This document shows positions 1 through 8,035 of a stretch of DNA of 64,000 nt, piece by piece. The first letter of the stretch is position 1; the number at the start of each line of letters is the position of its first letter. The notes under the pieces were generated by a model. It was not told where the DNA came from. It saw nothing but the letters and a program-made list of their open reading frames with translations, and ran no database searches. The DNA lies in contig JALORC010000004.1 in NCBI GenBank assembly GCA_025459175.1, forward strand, positions 100,754 through 164,753, written 5' to 3'. The position numbers and the translations under genes are program-made. Source of the DNA: Planctomycetota bacterium (GTDB lineage Bacteria > Planctomycetota > UBA1135 > UBA2386).

Positions 1-1023
1 GACGAACTGGCGCACGCAGGCATCGCGCCCGTTCGGCTCGACCGGTCGGCCGTCCGGGAGCTGCGGCACCTTCGCGACGAATCCTTCGACCTCGACCCCA
101 GCGATCGCCGCGCCGGCGAGGTCGAGCACGCGCACCGGCAGCGCGATCGGCGTCGGGCCCGCTGGCTCGAGCGGCGCTGCCTGCGCAGCCGCACGGGGGT
201 CGCCGGAGTCAGCGGCCACGCGGGCCACGCTCGCTGCCGCGCCCGGCGCCTCGGCGACAGCTGTCGTTGCTGTCGGTGCGGTAGCCGTGATCGCCCCGGG
301 GTCGAACGGGCGCAGCTGCCAGGCGATCAGGCCGGCCAGGAGCACGAACGCCGCGACGAGGACCTTCTTCATGATGACTCCGAGTGCCAGCGCCGCGCCT
401 GCCGGCACGGCTCCCGAACCTGCCGCCGCTGCCAGCACTCGCGCGCGCACGGCAGCGAGGGGTGCCTGCGCCGTCGCCGCTGCCGCGAGCCCGATCGCCA
501 GGCCTTGCGGCAACCGCTGTCGCAGTAGTTCGAGCCCGCGCCACAGCTGCGTGCGCACGCTGCCCGACGAACGCTGCAGGCGCAGCGCGATCGCCGTCGG
601 CGGCAACGTCTGCACGAGGTGCAGGTCGAGCACGGCGCGGTACGGTTCGGGCAGTTCGACGATGGCGCGCTGCACGGCATCGCGCACCTCGGCCGCCAAC
701 ACCACCGTCTCCGGTCCGTCGTCGCGCGCCACAGCCACCCTGGTCGCATCCGGGGCCCGTCGCGACCGCCGGCGTGCGACCTTCACTTCGCGGTGCAGGA
801 TGCCGAGCAGCCACGGGCGCAGCGGCCGGTTCGGCTGCCAGCTGCCGGCGCGTTCGATCGCGCAGACGAACGTCGCCTGCAGCACGTCCTCGGCCATCGT
901 GTGGTCGCGCGTCAGGTGCAGGGCGAGGCCGAACAGGTCGTCGGCGCACGCGTCGAACACGGCGCCGAGCGCCGCCGGGTCGCGGCTGCGGCAGAACTGC
1001 TGGAACGTGGCCTCGAGGTCCAT
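1..1023 (-). CDS. ECF sigma factor fused to a membrane-anchored C-terminal domain (partial)
   Basis: This gene reads leftward from ATG at 1023 and is still open at the window edge (341 codons seen). Residues 1-165 match a sigma-70 family ECF factor. The region-2 part contains ALHLTRDHTMAEDVLQATF and the region-4 part contains LPPTAIALRLQRSSGSVRTQLWRG. A low-complexity Ala-rich linker follows, then a membrane segment at about 218-238 (MKKVLVAAFVLLAGLIAW). Beyond it is a Pro/Ala linker and the start of a beta-rich stretch (VRVLDLAGAAIAGVEVEGF) that resembles a carboxypeptidase regulatory-like fold. So one protein seems to join a promoter-specificity factor to an extracytoplasmic region. The sigma assignment follows the family. 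Tethered control of transcription is inference. It is divergent from the ridA-like gene across 160 bp. Confidence 0.85.
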   Translation of the reverse strand, partial: MDLEATFQQFCRSRDPAALGAVFDACADDLFGLALHLTRDHTMAEDVLQATFVCAIERAGSWQPNRPLRPWLLGILHREVKVARRRSRRAPDATRVAVARDDGPETVVLAAEVRDAVQRAIVELPEPYRAVLDLHLVQTLPPTAIALRLQRSSGSVRTQLWRGLELLRQRLPQGLAIGLAAAATAQAPLAAVRARVLAAAAGSGAVPAGAALALGVIMKKVLVAAFVLLAGLIAWQLRPFDPGAITATAPTATTAVAEAPGAAASVARVAADSGDPRAAAQAAPLEPAGPTPIALPVRVLDLAGAAIAGVEVEGFVAKVPQLPDGRPVEPNGRDACVRQFV

Positions 1024-1183
1024 CGCGGGTTTCCACCATCGCTCCGGCGGCGGCAATCGTCACGGAATCCGCGCCGGCCGCGGTGCACAAGCCCCGGACG
1101 GCGGTTGCCGCCCGCTGTCGCCCGGCCCGTGCCCCCGCCCCGCCGTTGCACCAGCGCCCCGCATCCGCGACAACCTCCCGGCG

Positions 1184-1588
1184 ATGAGCAAGCGCCCGAT
1201 CAACCCCGCCGAACTCGCCCCGCCGATCGGCTTCGCCCATGCGTTCCTGGTCGAGAATTCACCCGCCGCCACGCTCTACCTCGCCGGCCAGTGCGGCTAC
1301 GACCACAGCGGCCGCATCGTGAACCCCGGCGACCTCGTCGCCCAGCTCGACCTCGCGCTGACCAACATCGGCCTGATCCTGCGCGATGCCGGCATGACCT
1401 TCGCCGACGTCGTGCAGCTCAACTTCTACGTCACCAGCCGCGACGACTACGCGACCGCGCGCAAGGCTTTCGGCCAGGTGTGGCGGCGGCACTGCGGCAA
1501 GCACTATCCAGGCATGGCGATGTTCCAGGTGGTGTCGCTGTTCGACCCGCAGGCGCTGATCGAAGTGCAGGGGATCGCGGCACGATGA
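1184..1588 (+). CDS. RidA/YjgF-like protein lacking the usual catalytic arginine
   Basis: The product is 134 residues, the normal size of the Rid (YjgF/YER057c/UK114) superfamily, starting at ATG (MSKRPINPAELAPP). Family landmarks are LYLAGQCGYDHSGRIV near the N-terminus, the DLVAQLDLALTNIGLIL helix, FADVVQLNFYVTSRDDY, and LIEVQGIAAR at the end. Classic RidA enzymes hydrolyse reactive imine/enamine intermediates with an Arg in a P-x-R context just before the last strand. Here that place reads HYPGMAMFQVVSL with no Arg, so it is more likely one of the non-archetypal Rid subgroups of uncertain activity. Its stop overlaps the next start (ATGA), which suggests co-translation with the lipoprotein and HAD genes. 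Confidence 0.85.
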   Translation: MSKRPINPAELAPPIGFAHAFLVENSPAATLYLAGQCGYDHSGRIVNPGDLVAQLDLALTNIGLILRDAGMTFADVVQLNFYVTSRDDYATARKAFGQVWRRHCGKHYPGMAMFQVVSLFDPQALIEVQGIAAR

Positions 1589-1962
1589 ACGCGACCAGGA
1601 TGTTCGCGCTCGGCGCCGCGTGCGCCGCGTTCGTGGCCTGCGCGTCGAGCGAACCGGGCCAGCCGTCGGCGTTCGACCACAGCGGTGGCGAGGCGAAGGT
1701 CGTGCTCGCGCCGGACGGCTTCGGCACCCTCGACGACGAACGCATGCCGCTCGAGGCGATCGTGCTGCGGCTGCGCTGGCGCACGCGCGCGATGCCGGCC
1801 GAGCAGCTGCAGCGGTTCGTCGTGTCGGTGTGGCTGCCGGCGGAGCCTGGCAGCGACGAGCTCGAGCGGCGCGTGCTCGCCGCCAAGGAACGCATGCTGC
1901 AGGAACTCGACATCATGGACGTGGGCCAGGTCTACCTGCGCGTCGAAGGTGGTGGCGCATGA
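1585..1962 (+). CDS. Small predicted lipoprotein
   Basis: The product has 125 residues. The N-terminus MNATRMFALGAACAAFVAC ends in a plausible lipobox (FVAC, Cys at about residue 19), so the mature protein is probably lipid-anchored. The rest is soluble and charged, with a run RRVLAAKERMLQELDIMD likely to form a helix. No known family is recognised. The start overlaps the ridA-like stop and its own stop overlaps the HAD start (both ATGA), so it sits inside a tightly coupled three-gene unit. The gene is real by context. Its function is unknown. Confidence 0.7.
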   Translation: MNATRMFALGAACAAFVACASSEPGQPSAFDHSGGEAKVVLAPDGFGTLDDERMPLEAIVLRLRWRTRAMPAEQLQRFVVSVWLPAEPGSDELERRVLAAKERMLQELDIMDVGQVYLRVEGGGA

Positions 1963-2693
1963 ACGCGCTGCAACGCCGCATCCCGCCCGAGCTGGTGGTG
2001 TTCGACGTCGACGGCACCCTGCACGACACCTTCCGCTGGTGGGCGCCGGTGATCCGCAGCGGCCTGCAGCGCTTCGGTGCGATGCACGGCATCGACATGC
2101 CGATGCCGAGCGATCGCGAGGCCGAAGCGGTGGTCGGCATGAAGGACGCCGGCGTCTGGGCGCCGTTCCTGCCCGAGGCGCACAAGCATCGCTGGCAGGA
2201 ACTGCGCGCCGTGGTCGTGCCGATGGAGGTCGAGGAGGTCTCGCGCGGCGTCGACTACCTGTTCGCCGGCGTGCGGCCGCTGCTGCTGCACCTGCGCGCG
2301 ATCGGCGTCAAGGTCGCGCTGGCCAGCAACTGCCGCCGCACCTACATGGGCGGCATGCAGCACGGCCAGGGCCTGGCCGCGCTGACCGACTGGCAGTTCT
2401 GCCTCGACAGCGACGGCGTGCAGACCAAGACCGACATGCTGCGGGTGGCGCAGCGAGCCGCCGGTGGCACCGAGCGGGTCGTGATGGTCGGCGACCGCGA
2501 ACCGGACCACGAGGCGGCGCGCGCGCTCGGCTGGCCGTTCGTGTGGCGCCACAACGATCGCTGCCAGATCGCCGACGCCGAGCTGGTCTGGCACGGCGAT
2601 CCCGACCAGCTGCTCGCCGGCCTCGGTCTGCCCGGCATGGCCGGCAGCGCACGAGGCAGCGCGATTCCGAATACACTCCCCGGGCGGCCGTAG
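1959..2693 (+). CDS. HAD-superfamily hydrolase, phosphoglycolate phosphatase-like
   Basis: The 244-residue protein carries the four HAD motifs in order. Motif I is VVFDVDGTLHDT with the nucleophilic Asp near residue 15. Motif II is VALASNC. The motif III Lys is in VQTKTDML, and motif IV is VMVGDREPDHEAARALGWP. A helical cap domain lies between motifs I and II (residues about 25-100), typical of class I phosphatases such as phosphoglycolate phosphatase. The substrate cannot be told. It is translationally coupled to the preceding lipoprotein by ATGA overlap. A hairpin at 2683-2698 (6-bp stem) spans its stop codon. Confidence 0.88.
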   Translation: MNALQRRIPPELVVFDVDGTLHDTFRWWAPVIRSGLQRFGAMHGIDMPMPSDREAEAVVGMKDAGVWAPFLPEAHKHRWQELRAVVVPMEVEEVSRGVDYLFAGVRPLLLHLRAIGVKVALASNCRRTYMGGMQHGQGLAALTDWQFCLDSDGVQTKTDMLRVAQRAAGGTERVVMVGDREPDHEAARALGWPFVWRHNDRCQIADAELVWHGDPDQLLAGLGLPGMAGSARGSAIPNTLPGRP

Positions 2694-2720
2694 CCGCCAC
2701 CTTCCCGTCCGGAGCCCGCA

Positions 2721-3110
2721 ATGGACCTCGCCGTCATCCTGGTGCCGATCTTCGTCTTCGTGCTGTTGAAGATCGTGCTCGATCATCGCGCCCAGGCGCG
2801 CAGCGACAACGTGCGCCTGCTCGAGGAGGCGCTGAAGAGCCCGCAGGTCGATCGCCAGATCCTCGAGAACCTGACCTTCCAGTTGACCGGCAACCGGCCG
2901 ATCCGCGAGCAGGGCCCCGGCAAGCTCCTCGCCTTGATCCTGGCGGCCGGTTGGATGGCGCTGTTCGTCGGCATCGGCCTGTGGATCAGCGGCAGCATGT
3001 CGCGCCGCACCGACCTGGTCGGCAGCGGCATCATCGTCGCCGTGATCGGCTTCGGCCTCGTCACCTACCCGTTCGCGCTGCGCGAACTCGAATCCCGCAA
3101 GCAGGCCTGA
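2721..3110 (+). CDS. Small integral membrane protein
   Basis: The product is 129 residues with three predicted membrane segments: residues 3-20 (LAVILVPIFVFVLLKIVL), about 76-95 (LALILAAGWMALFVGIGLWI), and about 102-119 (VGSGIIVAVIGFGLVTYPF). Between the first and second is a charged cytoplasmic-type loop (LLEEALKSPQVDRQILENL). This layout resembles small DUF6249-type membrane proteins often encoded beside sigma factors, but I cannot assign a family firmly. It lies 27 bp after the HAD gene and may be in the same transcript. GGAG upstream of the ATG could serve as a ribosome binding site. Confidence 0.75.
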   Translation: MDLAVILVPIFVFVLLKIVLDHRAQARSDNVRLLEEALKSPQVDRQILENLTFQLTGNRPIREQGPGKLLALILAAGWMALFVGIGLWISGSMSRRTDLVGSGIIVAVIGFGLVTYPFALRELESRKQA

Positions 3111-3220
3111 GCCCGGCGGCCGGCGGTCGGGCGGCACGATGTCGACCGCCGAGCCGTACGCTCGATTGCCGCTCCGGCACGCCCGGCTATGGTCCTGGGT
3201 CCCGCATCCGCAGCGACTCC

Positions 3221-6200
3221 ATGGAGCCACCAGCCGACGACGAAGGCGCCACCAGGCCGATTTCCCATCCACCCCGGATCATCGGGGGGCGCTATCGGCT
3301 CGATCGCTTCATCGCCGCCGGTGGTTTCGGCACCGTCTACGAAGGCCACTACGCGATCCTCGACCAGGAGCGGCGCGTCGCGATCAAGCTGCTGAAGGCG
3401 CCGGCCGGCGCTGATCCGGCCACCACGCTGCGGTTCCGCGAGGAGGTCAAGACCTTGTGCCTGCTCGACCACCCGCACATCTGCAAGGTGATCGACGGCG
3501 GCGTCGACGGCGAGACGATGTTCCTGGTCATGGACTACGCCGAGGGCGGCAGTCTGAAGGCCAAACTGAAGTCGACCGCGGAGGGTGGTGTCGACCCGCA
3601 GCAGGCGATCGTCTGGCTGACCGAGGCCGCGCAGGGGCTGCTCGCCGCTGAACGCAATCGCACCGAGGACGGCCAGCCGGCGCCGGTCTACCACCGCGAT
3701 CTGAAACCGGAGAACCTGCTGCTCCACCAGGGTCGCGTGGTGGTGGCCGACTTCGGCGCCGCCAAGCTCGGTGGCGAGAATCCGGGCATCACGTCCGAGA
3801 TCGTGCCGGCGTCGTGGACGCCCGACTACGGCAGCCCCGAGCAGATGACGGGAGCCGTCGATCACCGCAGCGACATCTACTCGCTGGGGGCCACGTTCTT
3901 CCACCTGCTGACCGGTCAGTTGACGCGCAAGCGGCTGAAGAGCGCGGCGGCCCGCTTCGACAGCGTGCACGACCCGCGCCTGGTCAATCGTCGTGTGCCG
4001 AAGGCCTTGGGGGCGATCGTGCGGCGGATGACCGAGCCGGATCCGGCGCGGCGCTACCAGTCGTTCGCCGAACTGCTCGCCGATATCGAGGCCATGCAGC
4101 AGACCCCGCCGTCGCGCTGGAAGCCGCGCGCCGCGGTCGCGGTGCTCACGCTGGCGGCGGTCGCCATCGGGCTGCAGGCGGTGGGAGTGGTCAACTGGTT
4201 CGGCACCTCGGTGGTGCTGGACGACAAGGCCCCGCCGCTGGCCGCCGTGCGCGAACAGTGCCTCGCGATCGAACGCGAGCTGCTGGCGTTGCCGGCGTTC
4301 GACCGCACGCTGTTGCCGGAACTCGGCCGCCAGCTCGACGCCGCGTTGCGGGACACCAAGGCGGATCTCGCCGCCATCGCGCGGCTGCGCGATATCGGCA
4401 TCACCGACGCCCAGCAGCCGAGGCTCGACCGCGACTTCGTGCCGGTGGTGGATCTCCGCCAGCGCGTCGAGCGCCTGCGGACGACGTTGCCGGAGCACAT
4501 CGCCGTCGGTGACGAGCTGATGGCGCTGTCGGCCGGCATCGAGTCGTGCAGCGGGTTGCAGGCGCGGCAGCGCCTCGAGGACGTGCGCACCAAGGTGCGG
4601 CGACTGCTCGACGACGGTCCGCTGCGCGAACAACTGACCGCGGTCGAGGGCAGCATCGCGCGGGTGGAGCTCGCGCGCCGGCGCGCGGTCACCGATCTGC
4701 GGCTGCGGCTCGACCGGGGTGAGCTCGATGGACTGGCCGCGGCCGCGGCCGAGCAGGCGTCGTCGTTGCGCGGCATCGGCGAGGTCGAACTCGCCAACGA
4801 GGCGCGGCAGGTTGCCGACGGTGCCGAACGGGCCGCCACCGCGCTCGCCGGGCTGCCGTCGTGGTCGCCGCCGGCATCGGGCCCGGGTGCGGCGGACCTG
4901 CTCGCGCTCGGGTCGGCGCTCGATCGTCTCGCCGGTCTCGATCCGACCCGCGACGACGGTCAGCTGCGCGAATGGTGGAGCCGCGTCGCCGGCGACCGTC
5001 GCCGCAGCTGGGCGGCGCCGCTGGCGGCGTCGTTCCGCCGTGATGCCGAGGCATGGAACACGGCCGCGACGGCGTTCAACGAACGCGTGGACGCGGCGCG
5101 GCGCGAGCGCCAGGAACCGACGGCGCTGGCCCAGGAAGCGCGGCGGCTCGGCGACGACCGGCTGCAGCTCGAGCGCCTGCGTTCGGAGCTGGACGGTTTG
5201 ACCGCGCGCGGGCTCGACGACATCGACCTGGTGCGGGCCCTGCGCACCCAGCTGCGCACCTTGTCGCCGCTGCCGGCGCGCAGCGCGGTCGACCTCGCCG
5301 ACTTCGAGCAGCGCTTGCAGGATCGCCCCGATCACCGCAACTTGCCGACCGAGCTCGAGCAGGCGGCCCGGCAGCTGGATGCCGCCTACGATGCGCTGCA
5401 GACGGCGATCGGCAAGGCCCGCAGCGCGCCGCCCGAGCCCAGCGAGTGGGGCGATCTGTATGCACGCGACACCGAGCTGGTCGCGGCCAAGGACCTGTTC
5501 GCCAAGGCGCGCAAGACCTACGACGACCTGCAGGCGGTGAAGCGCGATCTGCCCGATCGCGCTGGCGCGGAGCTGGCAAGGCTGTGCGCCAGGAACCAGG
5601 CGACCGAGCAGTTCGCCGCGCTCGAGCTGCTGCGCGAACAGGTGAGTGCCGCGGTGGCGAAGGTGATCGACGAACGGCGCGTCGCGGTCGAGGCCGCGGA
5701 GGCGGCGTTCACCAAGGGCACCGACGATCCGGCCGCGAACGGTCGGGCTGCTGGCGCACTGGCGGCCAAGCTGCGCGACTGCGGCGAGACCGAACTGGCG
5801 GCGCGGGCCGCGGCGGTCGCCATCGCCGCCGAGCGGGCGCGCGCGCGCCTGGCCAGCGTCCCGTCGTGGCAGCCGGCGACCGCGGGCGGCCGCGAGCTCG
5901 GCGATCTGCAGCAGCTCCCGGCGGCGATGACGACCTTGGCGATGGCCGCGGTCGACACCGAGGACCGGTTGCTGGCCAGCTGGTGGAGCATGCGCAAGCA
6001 GGCGCTCGCCATCGCCTGGAGCGGCGCTGCCGAGCAGCGTTGGCAGCAGCTGCGCACCGCGTTCGAGGCCGCGTTCGCGACCGCCGCCGCCGATCCCGAG
6101 GGTGCGGCCGCGGGCGCCGCGCTGACCGTCGAACGCGATGCCGCCGAGGACCTGCGCAAGCAGCTGCTGGCGGCCGGGGCGCCGTTCGGTATCTCGTACT

Positions 6201-6955
6201 TCGGCGCCGCCACCAGCGTGCCGCTGCCGACCCAGCCCCCACGCGCCCTGGCCGGGGACGTGCCGCTGCCCGAGGGTTGGCCGGACCCGCGCTTCGTGCC
6301 GCCCGCTGGCATCCAATCGCTGCGGGTGCGGGCCGATGACCCGATCTGCCGCACGCTGTATCCACCCGAGTTCCTGGCCGAGGCGGAACGGGCCGGGCTA
6401 CGGCTGTGGTTCCTGCCCGGGCGCACGGTCAACAAGGTGCCGATCCATCAAGTCTGGTGCCGCAGCCAGGACCAGCAGCGCGCGGCGCTGATCGACGTGC
6501 ATCCGGTGACGTTCGGCGAGCTGCCGCGCGAACTGCTGACCAGCGAGTATCGAGGCTCCGCGTTCCGCGACCTGCCGGCCGAGACGATGCTGTTCGACAC
6601 CAGTCCCGGTATCGCGCAGCGGTTCGCCGCCGCGATCAGCGAGCGGGTCAATCGCACGCAGACCGGCGCCACGCCCGTTCGCTACGAACTGCCCCCCGCC
6701 GATCACCGCGCCTGGCCCGGCTGCGAGAGCTTCGGCGCAGCACCTGCAGTCGTGCCGCGAGATGGCTTCCAACCCGTTGTCGAGCGCCCGCTTGCGGGGC
6801 TGGCGCAGAACGGACTCGGCTACCTCTACCGCGGCCTGCGGGAATGGACCGCCAACGGCGTGGTCGGCGCCGCCGAGATCCGCGGTCGGGGCGATGATGC
6901 ACCGCGACAGAAGGACACCGGCTTCCGGCTGGCCCTTGTTCTGGTGCGACGGTAA
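3221..6955 (+). CDS. Ser/Thr protein kinase with long helical region and sulfatase-modifying-like C-terminus
   Basis: The product has 1244 residues. The kinase domain (about 22-300) has the glycine loop GGFGTV, Lys56 in VAIKLLK, the catalytic HRDLKPEN, the metal-binding DFG in VADFGAAK, and SPE in place of APE, so it should be active. A membrane segment follows (AVAVLTLAAVAIGLQAV, about 303-325). Residues about 330-1000 are rich in Glu, Arg, Leu and Ala in repeating helical blocks, probably coiled coil or spectrin-like bundles. The last 240 residues resemble a formylglycine-generating-enzyme (SUMF1) fold: AISERVNRTQTGATPVRYELP, LYRGLREWT and a terminal TGFRLALVL. The catalytic cysteines are not evident, so it is likely a binding version. 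ATG 3221 is chosen because it directly precedes the kinase fold. Confidence 0.88.
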   Translation: MEPPADDEGATRPISHPPRIIGGRYRLDRFIAAGGFGTVYEGHYAILDQERRVAIKLLKAPAGADPATTLRFREEVKTLCLLDHPHICKVIDGGVDGETMFLVMDYAEGGSLKAKLKSTAEGGVDPQQAIVWLTEAAQGLLAAERNRTEDGQPAPVYHRDLKPENLLLHQGRVVVADFGAAKLGGENPGITSEIVPASWTPDYGSPEQMTGAVDHRSDIYSLGATFFHLLTGQLTRKRLKSAAARFDSVHDPRLVNRRVPKALGAIVRRMTEPDPARRYQSFAELLADIEAMQQTPPSRWKPRAAVAVLTLAAVAIGLQAVGVVNWFGTSVVLDDKAPPLAAVREQCLAIERELLALPAFDRTLLPELGRQLDAALRDTKADLAAIARLRDIGITDAQQPRLDRDFVPVVDLRQRVERLRTTLPEHIAVGDELMALSAGIESCSGLQARQRLEDVRTKVRRLLDDGPLREQLTAVEGSIARVELARRRAVTDLRLRLDRGELDGLAAAAAEQASSLRGIGEVELANEARQVADGAERAATALAGLPSWSPPASGPGAADLLALGSALDRLAGLDPTRDDGQLREWWSRVAGDRRRSWAAPLAASFRRDAEAWNTAATAFNERVDAARRERQEPTALAQEARRLGDDRLQLERLRSELDGLTARGLDDIDLVRALRTQLRTLSPLPARSAVDLADFEQRLQDRPDHRNLPTELEQAARQLDAAYDALQTAIGKARSAPPEPSEWGDLYARDTELVAAKDLFAKARKTYDDLQAVKRDLPDRAGAELARLCARNQATEQFAALELLREQVSAAVAKVIDERRVAVEAAEAAFTKGTDDPAANGRAAGALAAKLRDCGETELAARAAAVAIAAERARARLASVPSWQPATAGGRELGDLQQLPAAMTTLAMAAVDTEDRLLASWWSMRKQALAIAWSGAAEQRWQQLRTAFEAAFATAAADPEGAAAGAALTVERDAAEDLRKQLLAAGAPFGISYFGAATSVPLPTQPPRALAGDVPLPEGWPDPRFVPPAGIQSLRVRADDPICRTLYPPEFLAEAERAGLRLWFLPGRTVNKVPIHQVWCRSQDQQRAALIDVHPVTFGELPRELLTSEYRGSAFRDLPAETMLFDTSPGIAQRFAAAISERVNRTQTGATPVRYELPPADHRAWPGCESFGAAPAVVPRDGFQPVVERPLAGLAQNGLGYLYRGLREWTANGVVGAAEIRGRGDDAPRQKDTGFRLALVLVRR

Positions 6956-6966
6956 CGAGTACCGTC
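6948..6966 (+). terminator. Possible terminator hairpin after the kinase gene
   Basis: GACGGTA pairs with TACCGTC across a five-base loop, a perfect 7-bp stem that includes the kinase stop codon. No T-run follows, so Rho-independent action is only a possibility. Confidence 0.35.
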
Positions 6967-7033
6967 CTCCGCCCGGGTGGTGGCATCTCGCCCAGGCCAT
7001 ACCGGGGACTCTCTCGTCTTCGAAGGATCCCGA

Positions 7034-8035
7034 ATGTCCGTTCCACCATTTCGTCGTTCGCCCGTCCGCCGTCGCGGCTGGTGGCTGCCAGCGCTGCTGC
7101 TGACCGCGTGTGCGACCAATGACACCACCAGCGTGTTGCGCGAGCTGCCGCCGGCCCCATTGGTGGTCGTGATCGACAGCGACGTGCCGGCCGGCAGCGG
7201 CGACGCCGAACTGCAGTTCCGCGCCACCGCGGCGGAGATGCAGACCATGCTGGCACAGGAACTGCGCGCGCTGGATGCGAGCAGCCGCGTCGTCACCCGC
7301 AGCGAGCTCGGCACCGATCGCGCCGATGTCGCGATCAAGCTGGTGCCGCGCGGCGAGATCCGCTTCGAGCACACGGCGACGGCGAGTTATCTCGGCGCCG
7401 GCGGCCTGTGGCTGGTCAGCTGGATCGGTGGCCTGCTGGTGCCCGATTCGACCTACACGGTGCGCATGGACGCGAGCTGCCGCTACGCGCAGGCCGGTGA
7501 CGAGGCCGAGTACTTCGAACGCGAGGTCGCCGGCGGCGAGGTCGACCTGAGCTTCTTCGAGCGCAACGACCTGATCAGCCTGCCGGCCCTGCAGTCGCTG
7601 GTGCTGCCGCCGTTCTGGACCACGGACCAGTCCGACAAGACCAGCGCCGCGCTGACCCGCTCGAGCATGCAGCTGGTGGCGCGACGCATCGCGACCGAGC
7701 TCAAGCAGGACTTCGAACGCCTGGCGGAGGTCGAGTTCCTGTGCAGTGTGCGGGTGCAGACGCCGCGCAACGGCCAGAAGGTCTCTGCCCGCACCATGCC
7801 GATCACGCTGACCGCGGTGTCGCAGGCCAGCGACCCGGTCAGTCGGGTCACCGCATCGGTGAACGGCGGCGCGCCGCAGCCCCTCGAGCTGGTGCTCGGT
7901 CGCGACGGCGCCTCGAAGGTCGAGGCGCGCGGCGAGCTGCAGGGCCTCGACCCCGCCGCCGAGAACTGGGTCCGCATCGATGTCACCGCCGGCAAGATCT
8001 ACACGCGCACGCTGCGTCTGAAGGGGAACTCGTGA
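7034..8035 (+). CDS. Predicted lipoprotein of unknown function
   Basis: The product has 333 residues. The start at ATG 7034 gives an N-terminus with basic residues then WWLPALLLTAC, a good lipobox, and AAGGA sits upstream at 7023-7027. Residues 40-80 (LVVVIDSDVPAG onward, AEMQTMLAQELRAL) suggest an alpha/beta domain like those of outer-membrane assembly lipoproteins that compute a nucleotide- or stress-related output, but no family is certain. A hydrophobic stretch lies at GGLWLVSWIGGLLVP. The C-terminal 90 residues (VRVQTPRNGQKV to RTLRLKG) look like an Ig-like beta-sandwich. Its stop overlaps the GTG of the next gene, so the two lipoproteins are probably made together. Confidence 0.75.
   Translation: MSVPPFRRSPVRRRGWWLPALLLTACATNDTTSVLRELPPAPLVVVIDSDVPAGSGDAELQFRATAAEMQTMLAQELRALDASSRVVTRSELGTDRADVAIKLVPRGEIRFEHTATASYLGAGGLWLVSWIGGLLVPDSTYTVRMDASCRYAQAGDEAEYFEREVAGGEVDLSFFERNDLISLPALQSLVLPPFWTTDQSDKTSAALTRSSMQLVARRIATELKQDFERLAEVEFLCSVRVQTPRNGQKVSARTMPITLTAVSQASDPVSRVTASVNGGAPQPLELVLGRDGASKVEARGELQGLDPAAENWVRIDVTAGKIYTRTLRLKGNS

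Noticed and set aside
3065..6316. A 1083-codon minus-strand frame opposite the kinase gene
   Set aside because: No recognisable motifs; the plus strand encodes a complete kinase.
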